Shown here: positions 28,982 through 38,162 of the stretch, piece by piece | Layout: each line of letters begins with the position of its first letter | How positions within the stretch are numbered: the first letter of the stretch is position 1 | Assembly: GCF_024346955.1 (NCBI RefSeq) | Contig: NZ_AP024883.1 | Coordinates: 2,480,001 to 2,544,000, forward strand | Length of the DNA: 64,000 nucleotides | Direction: 5' to 3' | Source of the DNA: Vibrio mangrovi | Lineage (GTDB): Bacteria > Pseudomonadota > Gammaproteobacteria > Enterobacterales > Vibrionaceae | The notes under the pieces: model-generated | What the model was told of the DNA's origin: nothing | What the model saw: only the letters and a program-made list of their open reading frames with translations | Database searches by the model: none | Position numbers and translations under genes: made by a program

Positions 28982-30160
28982 ATGAATAAAAAAATATTTT
29001 TGAAGTCGATTTCCACCTCCTTTGTCGCCCTGTCGGCGGCATTCTCATTCACTACTTCAGCTTCTCCGATTGTTGTTCCGGATGCGCCTCAGATCGCTGC
29101 CCGAGGCTACGTTCTGATGGATTATCATTCAGGTAAAGTCCTTGCAGAAAAAGAGATGAATACCAAACTTCCACCGGCGAGTCTGACTAAAATGATGACC
29201 AGCTATGTCATCGGTCAGGAACTGGCTCGTGGAAATATCTCCCCGGATGATGACGTTGTTATCAGTAAAAATGCATGGGCAAAGAACTTTCCGGATTCTT
29301 CCAAAATGTTTATCGAAGTCGGAACAACAGTGAAGGTCAAAGATCTGAACAAGGGAATTATTATCCAGTCCGGAAATGATGCCTGTGTTGCAATGGCTGA
29401 GCATGTTGCCGGTTCAGAAGATGCCTTTGTCGATCTGATGAACGCCTGGGCCGATACCATTGGTATGAAGAACACTCACTTTGCCAACGTACATGGATTG
29501 GATCACGGTAATCATTACTCAACACCTTATGACATGGCAATTCTGGGACAAGCCCTGATCCGCGATGTTCCGAACGAGTACAAACTCTATTCTGAGAAGA
29601 AGTTCACCTACAACGGTATTACCCAATATAACCGTAATGGCCTGCTCTGGGATAAAAGCATGAACGTTGACGGAATCAAAACCGGACACACCAGTAATGC
29701 CGGGTACAGTCTGGTCAGCTCAGCAACAGAAGGAAACATGCGGTTGATCGCTGTGGTTATGGGAACCAAAAGCGCTAATGCACGAAAATCAGAGAGTAAA
29801 AAACTACTCAGCTACGGATTTCGTTTCTTTGAAACTGTCGCCCCTCATAAAGCCGGAGAAACCTTCATCAATGAACGTATCTGGATGGGGAACAAAGATA
29901 CTGTTGCGCTTGGCGTCGATAAAGATACCTACGTGACTCTGCCAAGAGGACAGGCGAAAAATCTGAAAGCCAGCTTTGTGTTGGAAAAAGAGCTGGAAGC
30001 CCCGATTCAAAAAGGTGATGTTGTTGGTAAACTTTATTATCAGCTGGATGGAAAAGATATTGCCCAATATCCATTGATGGCACTGGAAGATGTGGAAAAA
30101 GGTGGCATTTTCAGTCGCCTCTGGGATTACATTGTCTTGCTGTTCAAAGGGTTGTTCTGA
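28982..30160 (+). CDS. dacA: D-alanyl-D-alanine carboxypeptidase (PBP5-type)
   Basis: A 392-residue low-molecular-mass PBP that trims the terminal D-Ala of peptidoglycan stems. The signal peptide ends at about residue 28. Motifs are SLTK (67-70), SGN (130-132) and KTG (233-235). A C-terminal amphipathic helix (IFSRLWDYIVLLFKGLF) anchors it to the inner membrane. A terminator follows. Confidence 0.97.
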   Translation: MNKKIFLKSISTSFVALSAAFSFTTSASPIVVPDAPQIAARGYVLMDYHSGKVLAEKEMNTKLPPASLTKMMTSYVIGQELARGNISPDDDVVISKNAWAKNFPDSSKMFIEVGTTVKVKDLNKGIIIQSGNDACVAMAEHVAGSEDAFVDLMNAWADTIGMKNTHFANVHGLDHGNHYSTPYDMAILGQALIRDVPNEYKLYSEKKFTYNGITQYNRNGLLWDKSMNVDGIKTGHTSNAGYSLVSSATEGNMRLIAVVMGTKSANARKSESKKLLSYGFRFFETVAPHKAGETFINERIWMGNKDTVALGVDKDTYVTLPRGQAKNLKASFVLEKELEAPIQKGDVVGKLYYQLDGKDIAQYPLMALEDVEKGGIFSRLWDYIVLLFKGLF

Positions 30161-30189
30161 TTCAGAAACGACTCCGAGCCGGATACAAA

Positions 30190-30217
30190 AAGGCCTGACA
30201 ACTGTCAGGCTTTTTTT
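30190..30217 (+). terminator. Terminator of dacA
   Basis: GCCTGACA and TGTCAGGC with a two-base loop, followed by seven T. An ordinary Rho-independent terminator, 30 bp after the stop. Confidence 0.93.
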
Positions 30218-30285
30218 GTGAACTTTTCCCGGATAGATATCAAACCATACGGCCATATCTCAGGCATGGATTATTTTATATTACA

Positions 30286-32184
30286 TCAGACAGTACTTTC
30301 TTCCTGAGCTGAACTCTGCTCCGGCCAGAGAAGTGATTCACGACGCAGAACCCGTTCAATATCTTTCAACTGTGCAGGTTTCGGTAATACATCATCCATT
30401 CCACAAGCTTTATACTGCCCGATGTCTTCTTCACTGGCATTTGCCGTATAAGCCACGATATACGGTTGTTTCATATCAGTTTGACGCCGGATTTCGCAAG
30501 TCGCCTCCATCCCATTCATCTTACTCATATAGATATCCATCAGGATCACATCATAGTTGTTGTCCTGTAACGTTCGCAGGACTTTAGTGCCGTCCTCAAT
30601 CGTATAAACCCGATGACCTAGTTTTTCCAGCATAAACCGGGCTAATGATTGATTCAGAGAACTATCATCAACAACCAGAATATTCAGTGGTGTGCTACTC
30701 CGGACAAATTTGCCCTCTTTTTCAGACTGATCATCAGCCTGCGCCGCAATCTGACACGGGATTTCAAACCAGAATGTCGCCCCCAGTCCGGGTATACTTT
30801 CAACCTGAATGTCTCCGCCCATCATTTCGACAAAGCTCTTACAGATGGAAAGCCCCAGCCCTGTTCCTCCCGTATGAGATCCAACTTGCATGAAAGGCTG
30901 GAAAAGCTGTTTTTGATACTCTTGATCAATACCAATCCCCGTGTCCCGGACCTTAAAGATCAGACGTGGATCTTCATTTCTGCGGGCCCAAGTCACACTC
31001 AGCTGAATATCCCCGTGATAAGTAAACTTAGCGGCATTCCCTAACAAATTAATCAGAATCTGTTGCAGTTTCTTTGGATCAGTACGGATATATTGAGGAA
31101 CAATATCTTCAACCACACAACTGAGCTGAATATCAGGTGATTTTAACTGTGGCCGTATCAGATCAATGATCGTTGATGTTAATGGGCGCAGCTCAAAGTT
31201 CTCAGGTTCAAAAGCGATTTTATCCGCCTCTAACTTTGAGAGTTCCAGAATATCGTTCACAATCGCCAGCAGTGAACCCCCTCCGGATTCAATAATATTC
31301 AGGAATTCCTGTTGCTTCGAATCCAACTGAGAATGACTGAGTAACTCTGTTGCCCCTAAAATACCGTTCAATGGTGTCCGGATTTCATGGCTCATTACAG
31401 CCACAAACTTACTTTTTGCCCGATTAGCAGATTCCGCCGCTTTTCTGGCAGCCTGCAATGCCGCCGTACTCCGGCGTAACTGAATCAGATTATGACGAAT
31501 GTAAGTTAAGTAAACGGCAACCAAGATACTGAAATTGATAAACAGAAAAATAGAAAAGCCAGCTAAACGGAGACGGGTTTCACCCTCTTCCTCCTTCTGA
31601 TGCGCGTAGTACTCTTTCATCGACATTTCAGCTGCGGCAATATAACGGGAACCATCCGCAGAGCGCATCGGTACAAAAACTGCCCGAAACTCCCCCCAAT
31701 GGTCATCATATTCTGCCCAAATAGTCCTGTTTTCATGTAATGCAGCCAGCAACTGGTGACTGGCATCAGGATACGGGTCAAAGAAGCGGACATAGGTCTT
31801 ATTCTTCAATTCATCTTCCGATGCACTGGAAGAGACAAGAATAGCCTGCCCATCCCGCTCAATAACGGTATAAATGTAAGTCAGGTCCATTTTTTTGCTG
31901 TATTCTGTCAGGCGCTGAATTGCCTGCCAGTCTTCGGCTTCAGACTTTGATTTATTATCGACAAGACCATCATGATAGTGCTCTCCCAGAACCGCAGTTG
32001 CGACCAGCGCTCCATGGTAAAGCCTGTTATTCAGATCATCTTCAATAGACTGCTTCGCCTGTACATAAAGATATGCAACGAAAGAAACACAGGAGATCAC
32101 ATATACACAGCTGAACAGTATAAACTTCCACGTTTCTTTAATACGAAAACCTTTCTTATGAGCGGTTCTACCTACCTGCTGCAT
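30286..32184 (-). CDS. Hybrid sensor histidine kinase with receiver
   Basis: A 632-residue membrane kinase. Membrane helices at about 21-43 and 207-228 bracket a periplasmic Cache-like sensor domain of about 160 residues. Then come HisKA with His266 (MSHEIRTPLNG), the ATPase domain with N383 (LLGNAAKFT), DTGIGI and GTGLGLSI, and a receiver (about 500-615) with Asp506/507, phospho-acceptor Asp550 (ILMDIYMSKMNG) and Lys602. No phosphotransfer domain or partner regulator is encoded beside it, so it needs a distant Hpt protein. It interrupts the usual dacA-ybeD order and faces the other way. The signal is unknown. Confidence 0.9.
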   Translation of the reverse strand: MQQVGRTAHKKGFRIKETWKFILFSCVYVISCVSFVAYLYVQAKQSIEDDLNNRLYHGALVATAVLGEHYHDGLVDNKSKSEAEDWQAIQRLTEYSKKMDLTYIYTVIERDGQAILVSSSASEDELKNKTYVRFFDPYPDASHQLLAALHENRTIWAEYDDHWGEFRAVFVPMRSADGSRYIAAAEMSMKEYYAHQKEEEGETRLRLAGFSIFLFINFSILVAVYLTYIRHNLIQLRRSTAALQAARKAAESANRAKSKFVAVMSHEIRTPLNGILGATELLSHSQLDSKQQEFLNIIESGGGSLLAIVNDILELSKLEADKIAFEPENFELRPLTSTIIDLIRPQLKSPDIQLSCVVEDIVPQYIRTDPKKLQQILINLLGNAAKFTYHGDIQLSVTWARRNEDPRLIFKVRDTGIGIDQEYQKQLFQPFMQVGSHTGGTGLGLSICKSFVEMMGGDIQVESIPGLGATFWFEIPCQIAAQADDQSEKEGKFVRSSTPLNILVVDDSSLNQSLARFMLEKLGHRVYTIEDGTKVLRTLQDNNYDVILMDIYMSKMNGMEATCEIRRQTDMKQPYIVAYTANASEEDIGQYKACGMDDVLPKPAQLKDIERVLRRESLLWPEQSSAQEESTV

Positions 32185-32598
32185 TATTTTTTAACCTACT
32201 AAACTCACGACAAAATACATATCATCTATACCCAAATGACCTCAAGATGCAGTTTCAGCATATACCAATCAGTTGCACATAAGCTACGCCTAATATAAAA
32301 ATTTACAGCAGTAGATCACTGTCATTTGCACTGCAAATCACTAAAGTGTGTCGACCTTTATACATTGAATTTTCCTCCAGAACCATATTCCTTCCATATA
32401 ATAGAAACACTGACCATGAAATTCATAAACAATATGTAAATAAATTTTATATAACTGTAATTAATCAATAAACTAACAAAACTTGCGCGAAACCACACAA
32501 ACACACATGATTTGATCATAAAAGTGTATCTTGAGATCCACGTCATTAACCAGTATCATTCCTTCCCTTATATATCGACCTCAGCCGGAGTTGCCCTC
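32185..32598. other. Non-coding gap between the kinase and ybeD
   Basis: About 410 bp, AT-rich, holding the divergent promoters of the kinase and ybeD and one copy of a dispersed repeat (32231-32259). No convincing ORF is seen. Confidence 0.5.
32231..32259. repeat. Dispersed intergenic repeat, copy 1
   Basis: CCCAAATGACCTC, six variable bases, then CAGTTTCAGC. The same 13 + 10 conserved blocks at the same spacing occur at 38781-38809. Repeats starting like this are common between Vibrio genes (recollection). Confidence 0.7.
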
Positions 32599-32877
32599 AT
32601 GTTTACAATAAACTCAGATGCTAAACTGAAAGATCTGCTTGAATTTCCTTGTTCATTTACCTACAAGGTTATGGGCTATGCAAAACCAGAGCTGCCAGAA
32701 CGCGTCCTTGAGGTTATTCAGCGTCACGCTCCCGGAGATTACAGTCCAACGGTCAAACCCAGCGCCAAAGGGAATTATCATTCAGTCTCAGTCAATATCA
32801 CCGCAACATCGATAGAACAGGTTGAGACGCTTTATAAAGAATTAGGTGAAATTGATATTGTTCGCATGGTTCTGTAA
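32599..32877 (+). CDS. ybeD: YbeD-family protein (DUF493)
   Basis: A 92-residue ACT-like small protein, conserved next to lipB. LLEFPCSFTYKVMG and PSAKGNYHSVSVNITA are the family blocks. I choose the ATG at 32599 (MFTINSDAKL); a longer frame from 32512 adds 29 residues unlike the family. Function is not settled. A terminator follows at 32948. Confidence 0.9.
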   Translation: MFTINSDAKLKDLLEFPCSFTYKVMGYAKPELPERVLEVIQRHAPGDYSPTVKPSAKGNYHSVSVNITATSIEQVETLYKELGEIDIVRMVL

Positions 32878-32947
32878 GCGGCGAAAAAACTCAGATACGA
32901 ATGAAACAGATTACTCTCTGTTTTTTTGATATCTTCAACTTTTTTTG

Positions 32948-32970
32948 AAAGGCAGCATTTGCTGCCTTTT
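32948..32970 (+). terminator. Terminator after ybeD
   Basis: Ten-base arms AAAGGCAGCA / TGCTGCCTTT with a two-base loop and a T run. A second, weaker hairpin with AGCC...GGCT and seven T follows at 32999-33022. Confidence 0.85.
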
Positions 32971-33099
32971 GCTTATAAATGAAATAGTTAAAATAAACAG
33001 CCCGAAAATGCGGCTATTTTTTTATCATCATTGAGTAGTTCCGCGGCGTGAAGCAGTTTATAATCCAAATACTTTATTTATCGCGGATGAGTCAATACC

Positions 33100-33747
33100 A
33101 TGAAGAATCAACTCATTGTCAAACGACTCGGTCGACAAGACTATCAACCGGTCTGGCAAGCGATGCACGATTTCACCAACCAGCGGACCGATGAAACTTG
33201 TGATGAAGTCTGGCTGGTGGAACATCAACCGGTCTTTACTCAGGGACAGGCCGGAAAATCAGAACATGTTCTGAATCCGGGAGATATTCCGGTTGTTCAG
33301 AGTGATCGCGGCGGACAGGTCACTTATCACGGACCAGGGCAGCTCGTCGCTTATTTTCTGCTTGATTTACGACGTAAAAAACTCGGGGTCAGAGAACTTG
33401 TGACCCATATTGAAAATATTGTGATCCAGACTCTGGATGCATTTCATATTCAGTCTCAATCGAGAGCCAATGCACCCGGTGTCTATGTGGAAGATAAGAA
33501 AATTTGTTCTCTGGGGCTTCGAATCCGTAAAGGCTGCTCCTTCCACGGCCTTGCACTGAACGTCAATATGGACCTGTCTCCGTTTTTAAGAATAAATCCC
33601 TGTGGTTATCAAGGGATGGAAATGGTTCAGATCAGTGATCTTGGAGGTCCGTCTGAGCTGAAGATTGTAGAAGAACAACTTGTCAAAACGCTTGTCACCA
33701 CTCTGGGTTATGAGCATATAGAATTCACTACAGAAGCAATATCATGA
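33100..33747 (+). CDS. lipB: Octanoyltransferase LipB
   Basis: A 215-residue enzyme that moves octanoyl groups from acyl carrier protein to lipoyl domains. The catalytic pair is Cys168 (RINPCGYQGM) and Lys134 (EDKKICSLG), close to E. coli C169/K135. RGGQVTYHGPGQLV at 70-83 is the conserved substrate loop. The stop overlaps lipA by ATGA. Confidence 0.97.
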   Translation: MKNQLIVKRLGRQDYQPVWQAMHDFTNQRTDETCDEVWLVEHQPVFTQGQAGKSEHVLNPGDIPVVQSDRGGQVTYHGPGQLVAYFLLDLRRKKLGVRELVTHIENIVIQTLDAFHIQSQSRANAPGVYVEDKKICSLGLRIRKGCSFHGLALNVNMDLSPFLRINPCGYQGMEMVQISDLGGPSELKIVEEQLVKTLVTTLGYEHIEFTTEAIS

Positions 33748-34709
33748 GCAAACCAATTCAAATGGAAAAAGGCGTTAAATATCGTGACGCCGATAAAATG
33801 GCTCTCATTCCGGTCAAAAATATGCCGACCGAACAGAAGGAGCTGCTGCGTAAACCTTCGTGGATGAAGATAAAACTGCCTGCTGACAGTCAACGCATTC
33901 AGGACATTAAATCAGCTATGCGTAAAAACAATCTTCACTCAGTTTGTGAAGAAGCCTCCTGTCCCAATCTGGCAGAATGTTTTAACCATGGTACAGCCAC
34001 CTTCATGATTCTGGGAGCCATCTGTACCCGGCGTTGTCCATTCTGCGATGTTGCACACGGGCGTCCATTAACACCGGATGCACAAGAACCCCAGAAACTG
34101 GCTCAGACAATCCGGGATATGAAACTCAGATATGTTGTGATTACATCCGTTGACCGGGATGACCTGCGCGATGGAGGTGCTCAGCACTTTGCTGACTGTA
34201 ACCGTGAAATCCGGGCTCTGAATCCTGAGATTCGTATCGAAACACTGGTTCCGGACTTCCGTGGTCGTATGGATACTGCACTGGAAATCCTTCAGGATAA
34301 TCCGCCGGATGTATTCAATCACAACCTGGAAACCGCCCCTCGCCTGTACCGGAAAGTCAGACCCGGAGCCAACTACAAGTGGTCTCTCGAATTGCTGCAA
34401 AAATTTAAACAGCAACACCCGGACATTCCAACCAAATCCGGTCTGATGATGGGACTTGGTGAAACAAAAGAAGAGATTGTCGAAGTTCTCAAAGATCTCC
34501 GCGCCCACGGAGTGACAATGCTGACTCTGGGACAGTATCTCGCTCCCAGCCGCCATCACCTGCCGGTAGAACGGTATGTTCCCCCGGAAGAATTTGACGA
34601 ACTAAAAGAAATTGCGCTTGATTTAGGCTTTACCCACGCGGCATGCGGACCATTTGTACGTTCATCTTATCATGCTGATCTACAGGCCAAAGGTATTGAA
34701 GTGAAGTAA
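33744..34709 (+). CDS. lipA: Lipoyl synthase LipA
   Basis: A 321-residue radical-SAM enzyme that inserts two sulfurs into protein-bound octanoate. The auxiliary cluster cysteines are C68, C73 and C79 (CEEASCPNLAEC), and the radical-SAM cluster C94, C98 and C101 (CTRRCPFC). The C-terminal RSSYHAD supplies the serine ligand. It works directly after LipB, whose gene overlaps it. In E. coli another gene lies between them; here they are joined. Confidence 0.98.
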   Translation: MSKPIQMEKGVKYRDADKMALIPVKNMPTEQKELLRKPSWMKIKLPADSQRIQDIKSAMRKNNLHSVCEEASCPNLAECFNHGTATFMILGAICTRRCPFCDVAHGRPLTPDAQEPQKLAQTIRDMKLRYVVITSVDRDDLRDGGAQHFADCNREIRALNPEIRIETLVPDFRGRMDTALEILQDNPPDVFNHNLETAPRLYRKVRPGANYKWSLELLQKFKQQHPDIPTKSGLMMGLGETKEEIVEVLKDLRAHGVTMLTLGQYLAPSRHHLPVERYVPPEEFDELKEIALDLGFTHAACGPFVRSSYHADLQAKGIEVK

Positions 34710-34718
34710 TATCATTCT

Positions 34719-34740
34719 GCCGGTGTAATACACCGGCTTA
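34719..34740 (+). terminator. Hairpin after lipA
   Basis: GCCGGTGT and ACACCGGC around AAT, followed by a weak T-rich stretch. Likely the lipBA terminator. Confidence 0.65.
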
Positions 34741-34908
34741 CTTCACTCAGGTTCAGTCACTATCACAAAAATACTTTTGGCTCTGTCTGGAAAAACCATC
34801 GACAAATGTGAAACAATTGCCATAATTTGTTTCACTATGTTGAATCTGTGATCGATGTTCTATAGTCTAAACAGAAACCCCGATCTCACTGCCGATGTAA
34901 GGATATAT

Positions 34909-35244
34909 ATGATGAAAACTGCCACTTTCTGGGGCATTGTCGGACTCGCGATCACTCTCGCCGGTTGTGCTTCAAATACCAAAGAAGATAACTACCGTGA
35001 AGCGTCTTTTGAACTGTGTAATACTGACGTGAAAGTATACTCGCTGGATAATGCCGGACGGGTCCGTATTGTTTGTGCGGATGGCTCTAAGTTCGCACTC
35101 AAATCAGAAGATACGCTTGAAGTCATGCGTGGTATCAACATTGATTACTGCGATGGTGAAGGCTTAGGTAAATTCACTGAAAGTGAAAATTACTACCTGT
35201 TCAAATGTAAATCAGGCACAACCCTGAGCATCTCGAAAGAGTAA
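34909..35244 (+). CDS. Small lipoprotein, function unknown
   Basis: A 111-residue lipoprotein. The signal peptide ends in LAGC, giving a lipidated cysteine at residue 20, and no Asp follows at +2, so outer-membrane sorting is likely. The mature part has three further cysteines and reads like a small beta-rich domain (VRIVCADGSKFALKS). I choose the ATG at 34909 after TAAGGA; the next codon is also ATG. I do not recognise a family. It is flanked by lipA and, convergently, glyA. Confidence 0.75.
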   Translation: MMKTATFWGIVGLAITLAGCASNTKEDNYREASFELCNTDVKVYSLDNAGRVRIVCADGSKFALKSEDTLEVMRGINIDYCDGEGLGKFTESENYYLFKCKSGTTLSISKE

Positions 35245-35296
35245 TCTTTTCCAATACACATTGAACGATTTCTGAATCTCTTTGAGCTCAAAATAA

Positions 35297-35324
35297 TAAA
35301 CCCGCTTCCGATGAAGCGGGTTTA
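35297..35324. terminator. Bidirectional terminator, lipoprotein gene / glyA
   Basis: Twelve-base arms TAAACCCGCTTC / GAAGCGGGTTTA around CGAT, with A and T runs outside. It serves both convergent genes. Confidence 0.9.
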
Positions 35325-35357
35325 CTTTATGATTCAGCAATGCTCGTCGAGGAGCTC

Positions 35358-36608
35358 TTAAGCATATACAGGCAAACGCTTACAGATAGCCAGTACTTTT
35401 TGTTTAGTTGCCTCAGTCACGCTTGGATCATTAATGTTGTCTAGAACATCACACATCCAGTTTGCCAACTCTTTCGCATCATCTACAGTGAAACCACGAC
35501 GAGTGATCGCAGGCGTACCCACACGAATACCTGAAGTAACAAACGGGCTGCGGGGATCATTCGGAACAGAGTTTTTGTTCACCGTAATATTTGCAGCGCC
35601 CAGAGCAGCATCCGCTTCTTTTCCGGTGATATTTTTATCGATCAGATCAACCAGGAACAGGTGGTTTTCCGTACCATTGGAAACGATTTTATAGCCACGC
35701 TCCTGAAACTGAGCAACCATTGCTTTAGCATTCTGAACGACACGTTCCTGATAAGCTTTAAACTCAGGTTCCATCGCTTCTTTGAAAGCAACTGCCTTCG
35801 CTGCGATAACATGCATCAGAGGACCGCCCTGTCCACCAGGGAATACTGCTGAGTCCAGCTTTTTATACATCTCTTCACCGGCATTCGACAGAATCAGACC
35901 ACCACGAGGCCCAGCCAGTGTTTTGTGAGTTGTTGTTGTGACCACATGAGCATGTGGAACCGGAGTCGGATAAACACCCGCCGCAATCAGACCGGCAACA
36001 TGAGCCATATCGACAAACAGATAAGCACCAACCTTATCTGCGATTTCACGCATGCGAGCCCAGTCAACAATCTGAGAATAAGCAGAGAAACCACCGATAA
36101 TCATTTTCGGCTTATGTTCAACCGCCAGAGCTTCCATTTCGTCATAGTTGATCTGACCACTTTCATCAATTCCGTAAGGAATGACGTTGTAGTGTTTACC
36201 GGAAAAGTTTACCGGAGAACCGTGTGTCAGGTGTCCGCCATGTGCCAGGCTCATTCCTAAAACAGTATCACCAGGATTCAGCAATGCCATATATACAGCA
36301 CTGTTGGCCTGAGAACCTGAGTGAGGCTGGACGTTTGCATATTCACAGTTAAACAGTTTGCATGCACGTTCAATCGCTAATGATTCGGCTTTATCAACAT
36401 ATTCGCAGCCACCGTAATAGCGCTTGCCAGGATAGCCTTCCGCATATTTGTTTGTCAGCTGAGAACCCTGGGCTTCCATTACACGTGGACTGGTGTAGTT
36501 TTCTGAAGCAATAAGTTCAATGTGCTCTTCCTGACGAAGAGTTTCTTCTTGAATGGCTGCGAAAAGATCCGCATCATAATCAGCGATATTCATATCACGC
36601 TTAAGCAT
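35358..36608 (-). CDS. glyA: Serine hydroxymethyltransferase
   Basis: A 416-residue PLP enzyme that interconverts serine and glycine with tetrahydrofolate. The PLP lysine is Lys229 in TTTTHKTLAGPRGG, the E. coli position, which supports the start MLKRDMN at 36608 after AGGAG rather than a 25-residue longer frame. A PurR-type operator lies 57 bp upstream, so purine control as in E. coli is likely. Confidence 0.98.
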   Translation of the reverse strand: MLKRDMNIADYDADLFAAIQEETLRQEEHIELIASENYTSPRVMEAQGSQLTNKYAEGYPGKRYYGGCEYVDKAESLAIERACKLFNCEYANVQPHSGSQANSAVYMALLNPGDTVLGMSLAHGGHLTHGSPVNFSGKHYNVIPYGIDESGQINYDEMEALAVEHKPKMIIGGFSAYSQIVDWARMREIADKVGAYLFVDMAHVAGLIAAGVYPTPVPHAHVVTTTTHKTLAGPRGGLILSNAGEEMYKKLDSAVFPGGQGGPLMHVIAAKAVAFKEAMEPEFKAYQERVVQNAKAMVAQFQERGYKIVSNGTENHLFLVDLIDKNITGKEADAALGAANITVNKNSVPNDPRSPFVTSGIRVGTPAITRRGFTVDDAKELANWMCDVLDNINDPSVTEATKQKVLAICKRLPVYA

Positions 36609-36664
36609 CTGTATCTCCTGACTCAGATTGACTGGAAAGTTTAATAAAACTACATTCTGACTCA

Positions 36665-36680
36665 ACGCAAACGTTTTCGT
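36665..36680. promoter_or_regulatory. PurR-type operator of glyA
   Basis: ACGCAAACGTTTTCGT fits the PurR consensus ANGCAANCGNTTNCNT at every fixed position. It lies 57 bp upstream of the glyA start. glyA is a known PurR target in E. coli. Confidence 0.85.
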
Positions 36681-36809
36681 CACTTAATTTGGCGCGTATT
36701 CTACCTAAATTGATCTATGTCATAAAGCCCAAATGTACAAATTTTCATGCAGTTTTTTCATGATACTCAAAAGTCCCGGTAACATGGCGGCGCCGGGTGT
36801 CAACTTTTA

Positions 36810-36831
36810 GGTTTACATTCTGTAAAGTACC
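36810..36831. promoter_or_regulatory. Palindromic operator-like site
   Basis: GG-TTTACA-TTC-TGTAAA-GTACC, a 15-bp inverted repeat with a 3-base centre. It is closer to the yitT-like gene than to glyA. The binding protein is not recognised. Confidence 0.4.
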
Positions 36832-36929
36832 AATGACATAGGTTTACCTGAATTTCCCGTTTCTAGCTACCGAAAAAGTCACCTTTTCTTTACTATCCTT
36901 CACAAATTGTCTCAATACGCTCATAACCG

Positions 36930-37532
36930 ATGGAAAAACACACTTTTCAGGAAGACATCATCGCAATCATCACCGGCAGCTTTCTGGTTGCTCAGGGCAT
37001 CATGTTTCTACAAGCTGCACACCTAATCACCGGAGGAACAGCCGGACTGGCATTGTTACTCAACCAGTTAACGCCCTTTTCCTTCGGAGTTCTCTATTTC
37101 CTGTGCAATGCGCCATTTTACTTGCTTGCCTGGAAACGCTTCGGCCGCCAGTTTGCGCTGAACAGCCTGATTTCCGGCCTGCTTGTTGCCCTTTTTGCCG
37201 ATCAGTTCTCATTTTTAATCCTGTTTACACATGCCAACGGTATTTACTGTGCAGTCACAGGCGGATTACTCATGGGTGTGGGAATGCTGATTCTTTTCCG
37301 TCATCGTTCCAGTCTGGGAGGATTCAACGTTTTCTGTCTGTTTGTTCAGGATAAATTCGGAATTTCTGTCGGCAAAACTCAACTGTGTATTGATGCATCC
37401 GTTGTATGTGCTTCTCTGTTTTATCTGTCTCCGTATACGATTGCCGTTTCAGTGCTCAGTGCTTTGGTTCTCAATGTGGTATTAGCCATGAATCACAAGC
37501 CATCCCGATATACAGTGACTTATGGTTCATAA
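36930..37532 (+). CDS. YitT-family membrane protein
   Basis: A 200-residue inner-membrane protein of the YitT (DUF161) family with five or six hydrophobic segments. LITGGTAGLALLLNQLTPFSFG and GGLLMGVGMLILFRHRSSLGGFNVF carry the glycine-rich repeats of the family (each shown in part: GGTAGLALL, RSSLGGFNVF). No function is established. It lacks the C-terminal DUF2179 domain of longer homologues. Confidence 0.85.
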   Translation: MEKHTFQEDIIAIITGSFLVAQGIMFLQAAHLITGGTAGLALLLNQLTPFSFGVLYFLCNAPFYLLAWKRFGRQFALNSLISGLLVALFADQFSFLILFTHANGIYCAVTGGLLMGVGMLILFRHRSSLGGFNVFCLFVQDKFGISVGKTQLCIDASVVCASLFYLSPYTIAVSVLSALVLNVVLAMNHKPSRYTVTYGS

Positions 37533-37633
37533 TATAGAGCAGTCGGCATTTCTCTGACATAACCTTTTGTTGTACAAGAAATAGCATATTTGTCCAAAAA
37601 GACATCATTCAAACATAAATCGTCAGAAAAGGC

Positions 37634-37661
37634 TTTACAGGCTGAATGAGTTTGCTATGAT
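37634..37661 (+). promoter_or_regulatory. Promoter of the tRNA-Tyr pair
   Basis: TTTACA (37634-37639), a 16-bp spacer and TATGAT (37656-37661), followed by the GC-rich discriminator GCGCTCCGC typical of stringently controlled stable-RNA promoters. The first tRNA starts 58 bp downstream. Confidence 0.75.
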
Positions 37662-37719
37662 GCGCTCCGCACCGAAGAGATGTTTCGGGAATGTTTCTTC
37701 AATCATTAGAGTGCACCCT

Positions 37720-37804
<85 letters not shown>

Positions 37805-37861
37805 TATTTAAAGATGTTTGAATGTTTCCGGTAAAGGTATCGTTCAGGCAAAACAAAATCC

Positions 37862-37947
<86 letters not shown>

Positions 37948-37952
37948 TATAG

Positions 37953-37980
37953 AAAAGCCAGCATCTTGCTGGCTTTTTCT
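37953..37980 (+). terminator. Terminator of the tRNA-Tyr unit
   Basis: AAAAGCCAGCA / TGCTGGCTTTT with a three-base loop and more T after it. Confidence 0.92.
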
Positions 37981-38062
37981 TTATCTGTACCGCAATAATT
38001 CTGTGACACACCGTCATCATCAATCCAATAGGATAATCCGGCATATAATTTGTCATGGGATC

Positions 38063-38107
38063 ATACCAATTCTACAAATGAGCCGATCATCTTAATGGAA
38101 TTGGTAT
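38063..38107. repeat. Vibrio-type palindromic intergenic repeat
   Basis: ATACCAATTC and GAATTGGTAT bracket a 25-base centre with GAGCCGATCATC. Elements of this look occur between genes in many Vibrio genomes (recollection, not searched). Confidence 0.6.
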
Positions 38108-38162
38108 TACCCGGCTTTCAAATGACGGGAACTTAAAACCGTTGAGAATTCTTTCCCCCGGA

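Larger units (their letters stand above)
36609..36929. other. Divergent promoter region glyA / yitT-like
   Basis: About 320 bp between the two divergent starts. It carries a PurR-type box next to glyA and an unassigned palindrome about 100 bp before the membrane-protein gene. No ORF is seen. Confidence 0.6.

Noticed and set aside
36609..36929. Glycine riboswitch upstream of glyA
   Set aside because: No tandem aptamer-like structure is seen, and the PurR box accounts for regulation.
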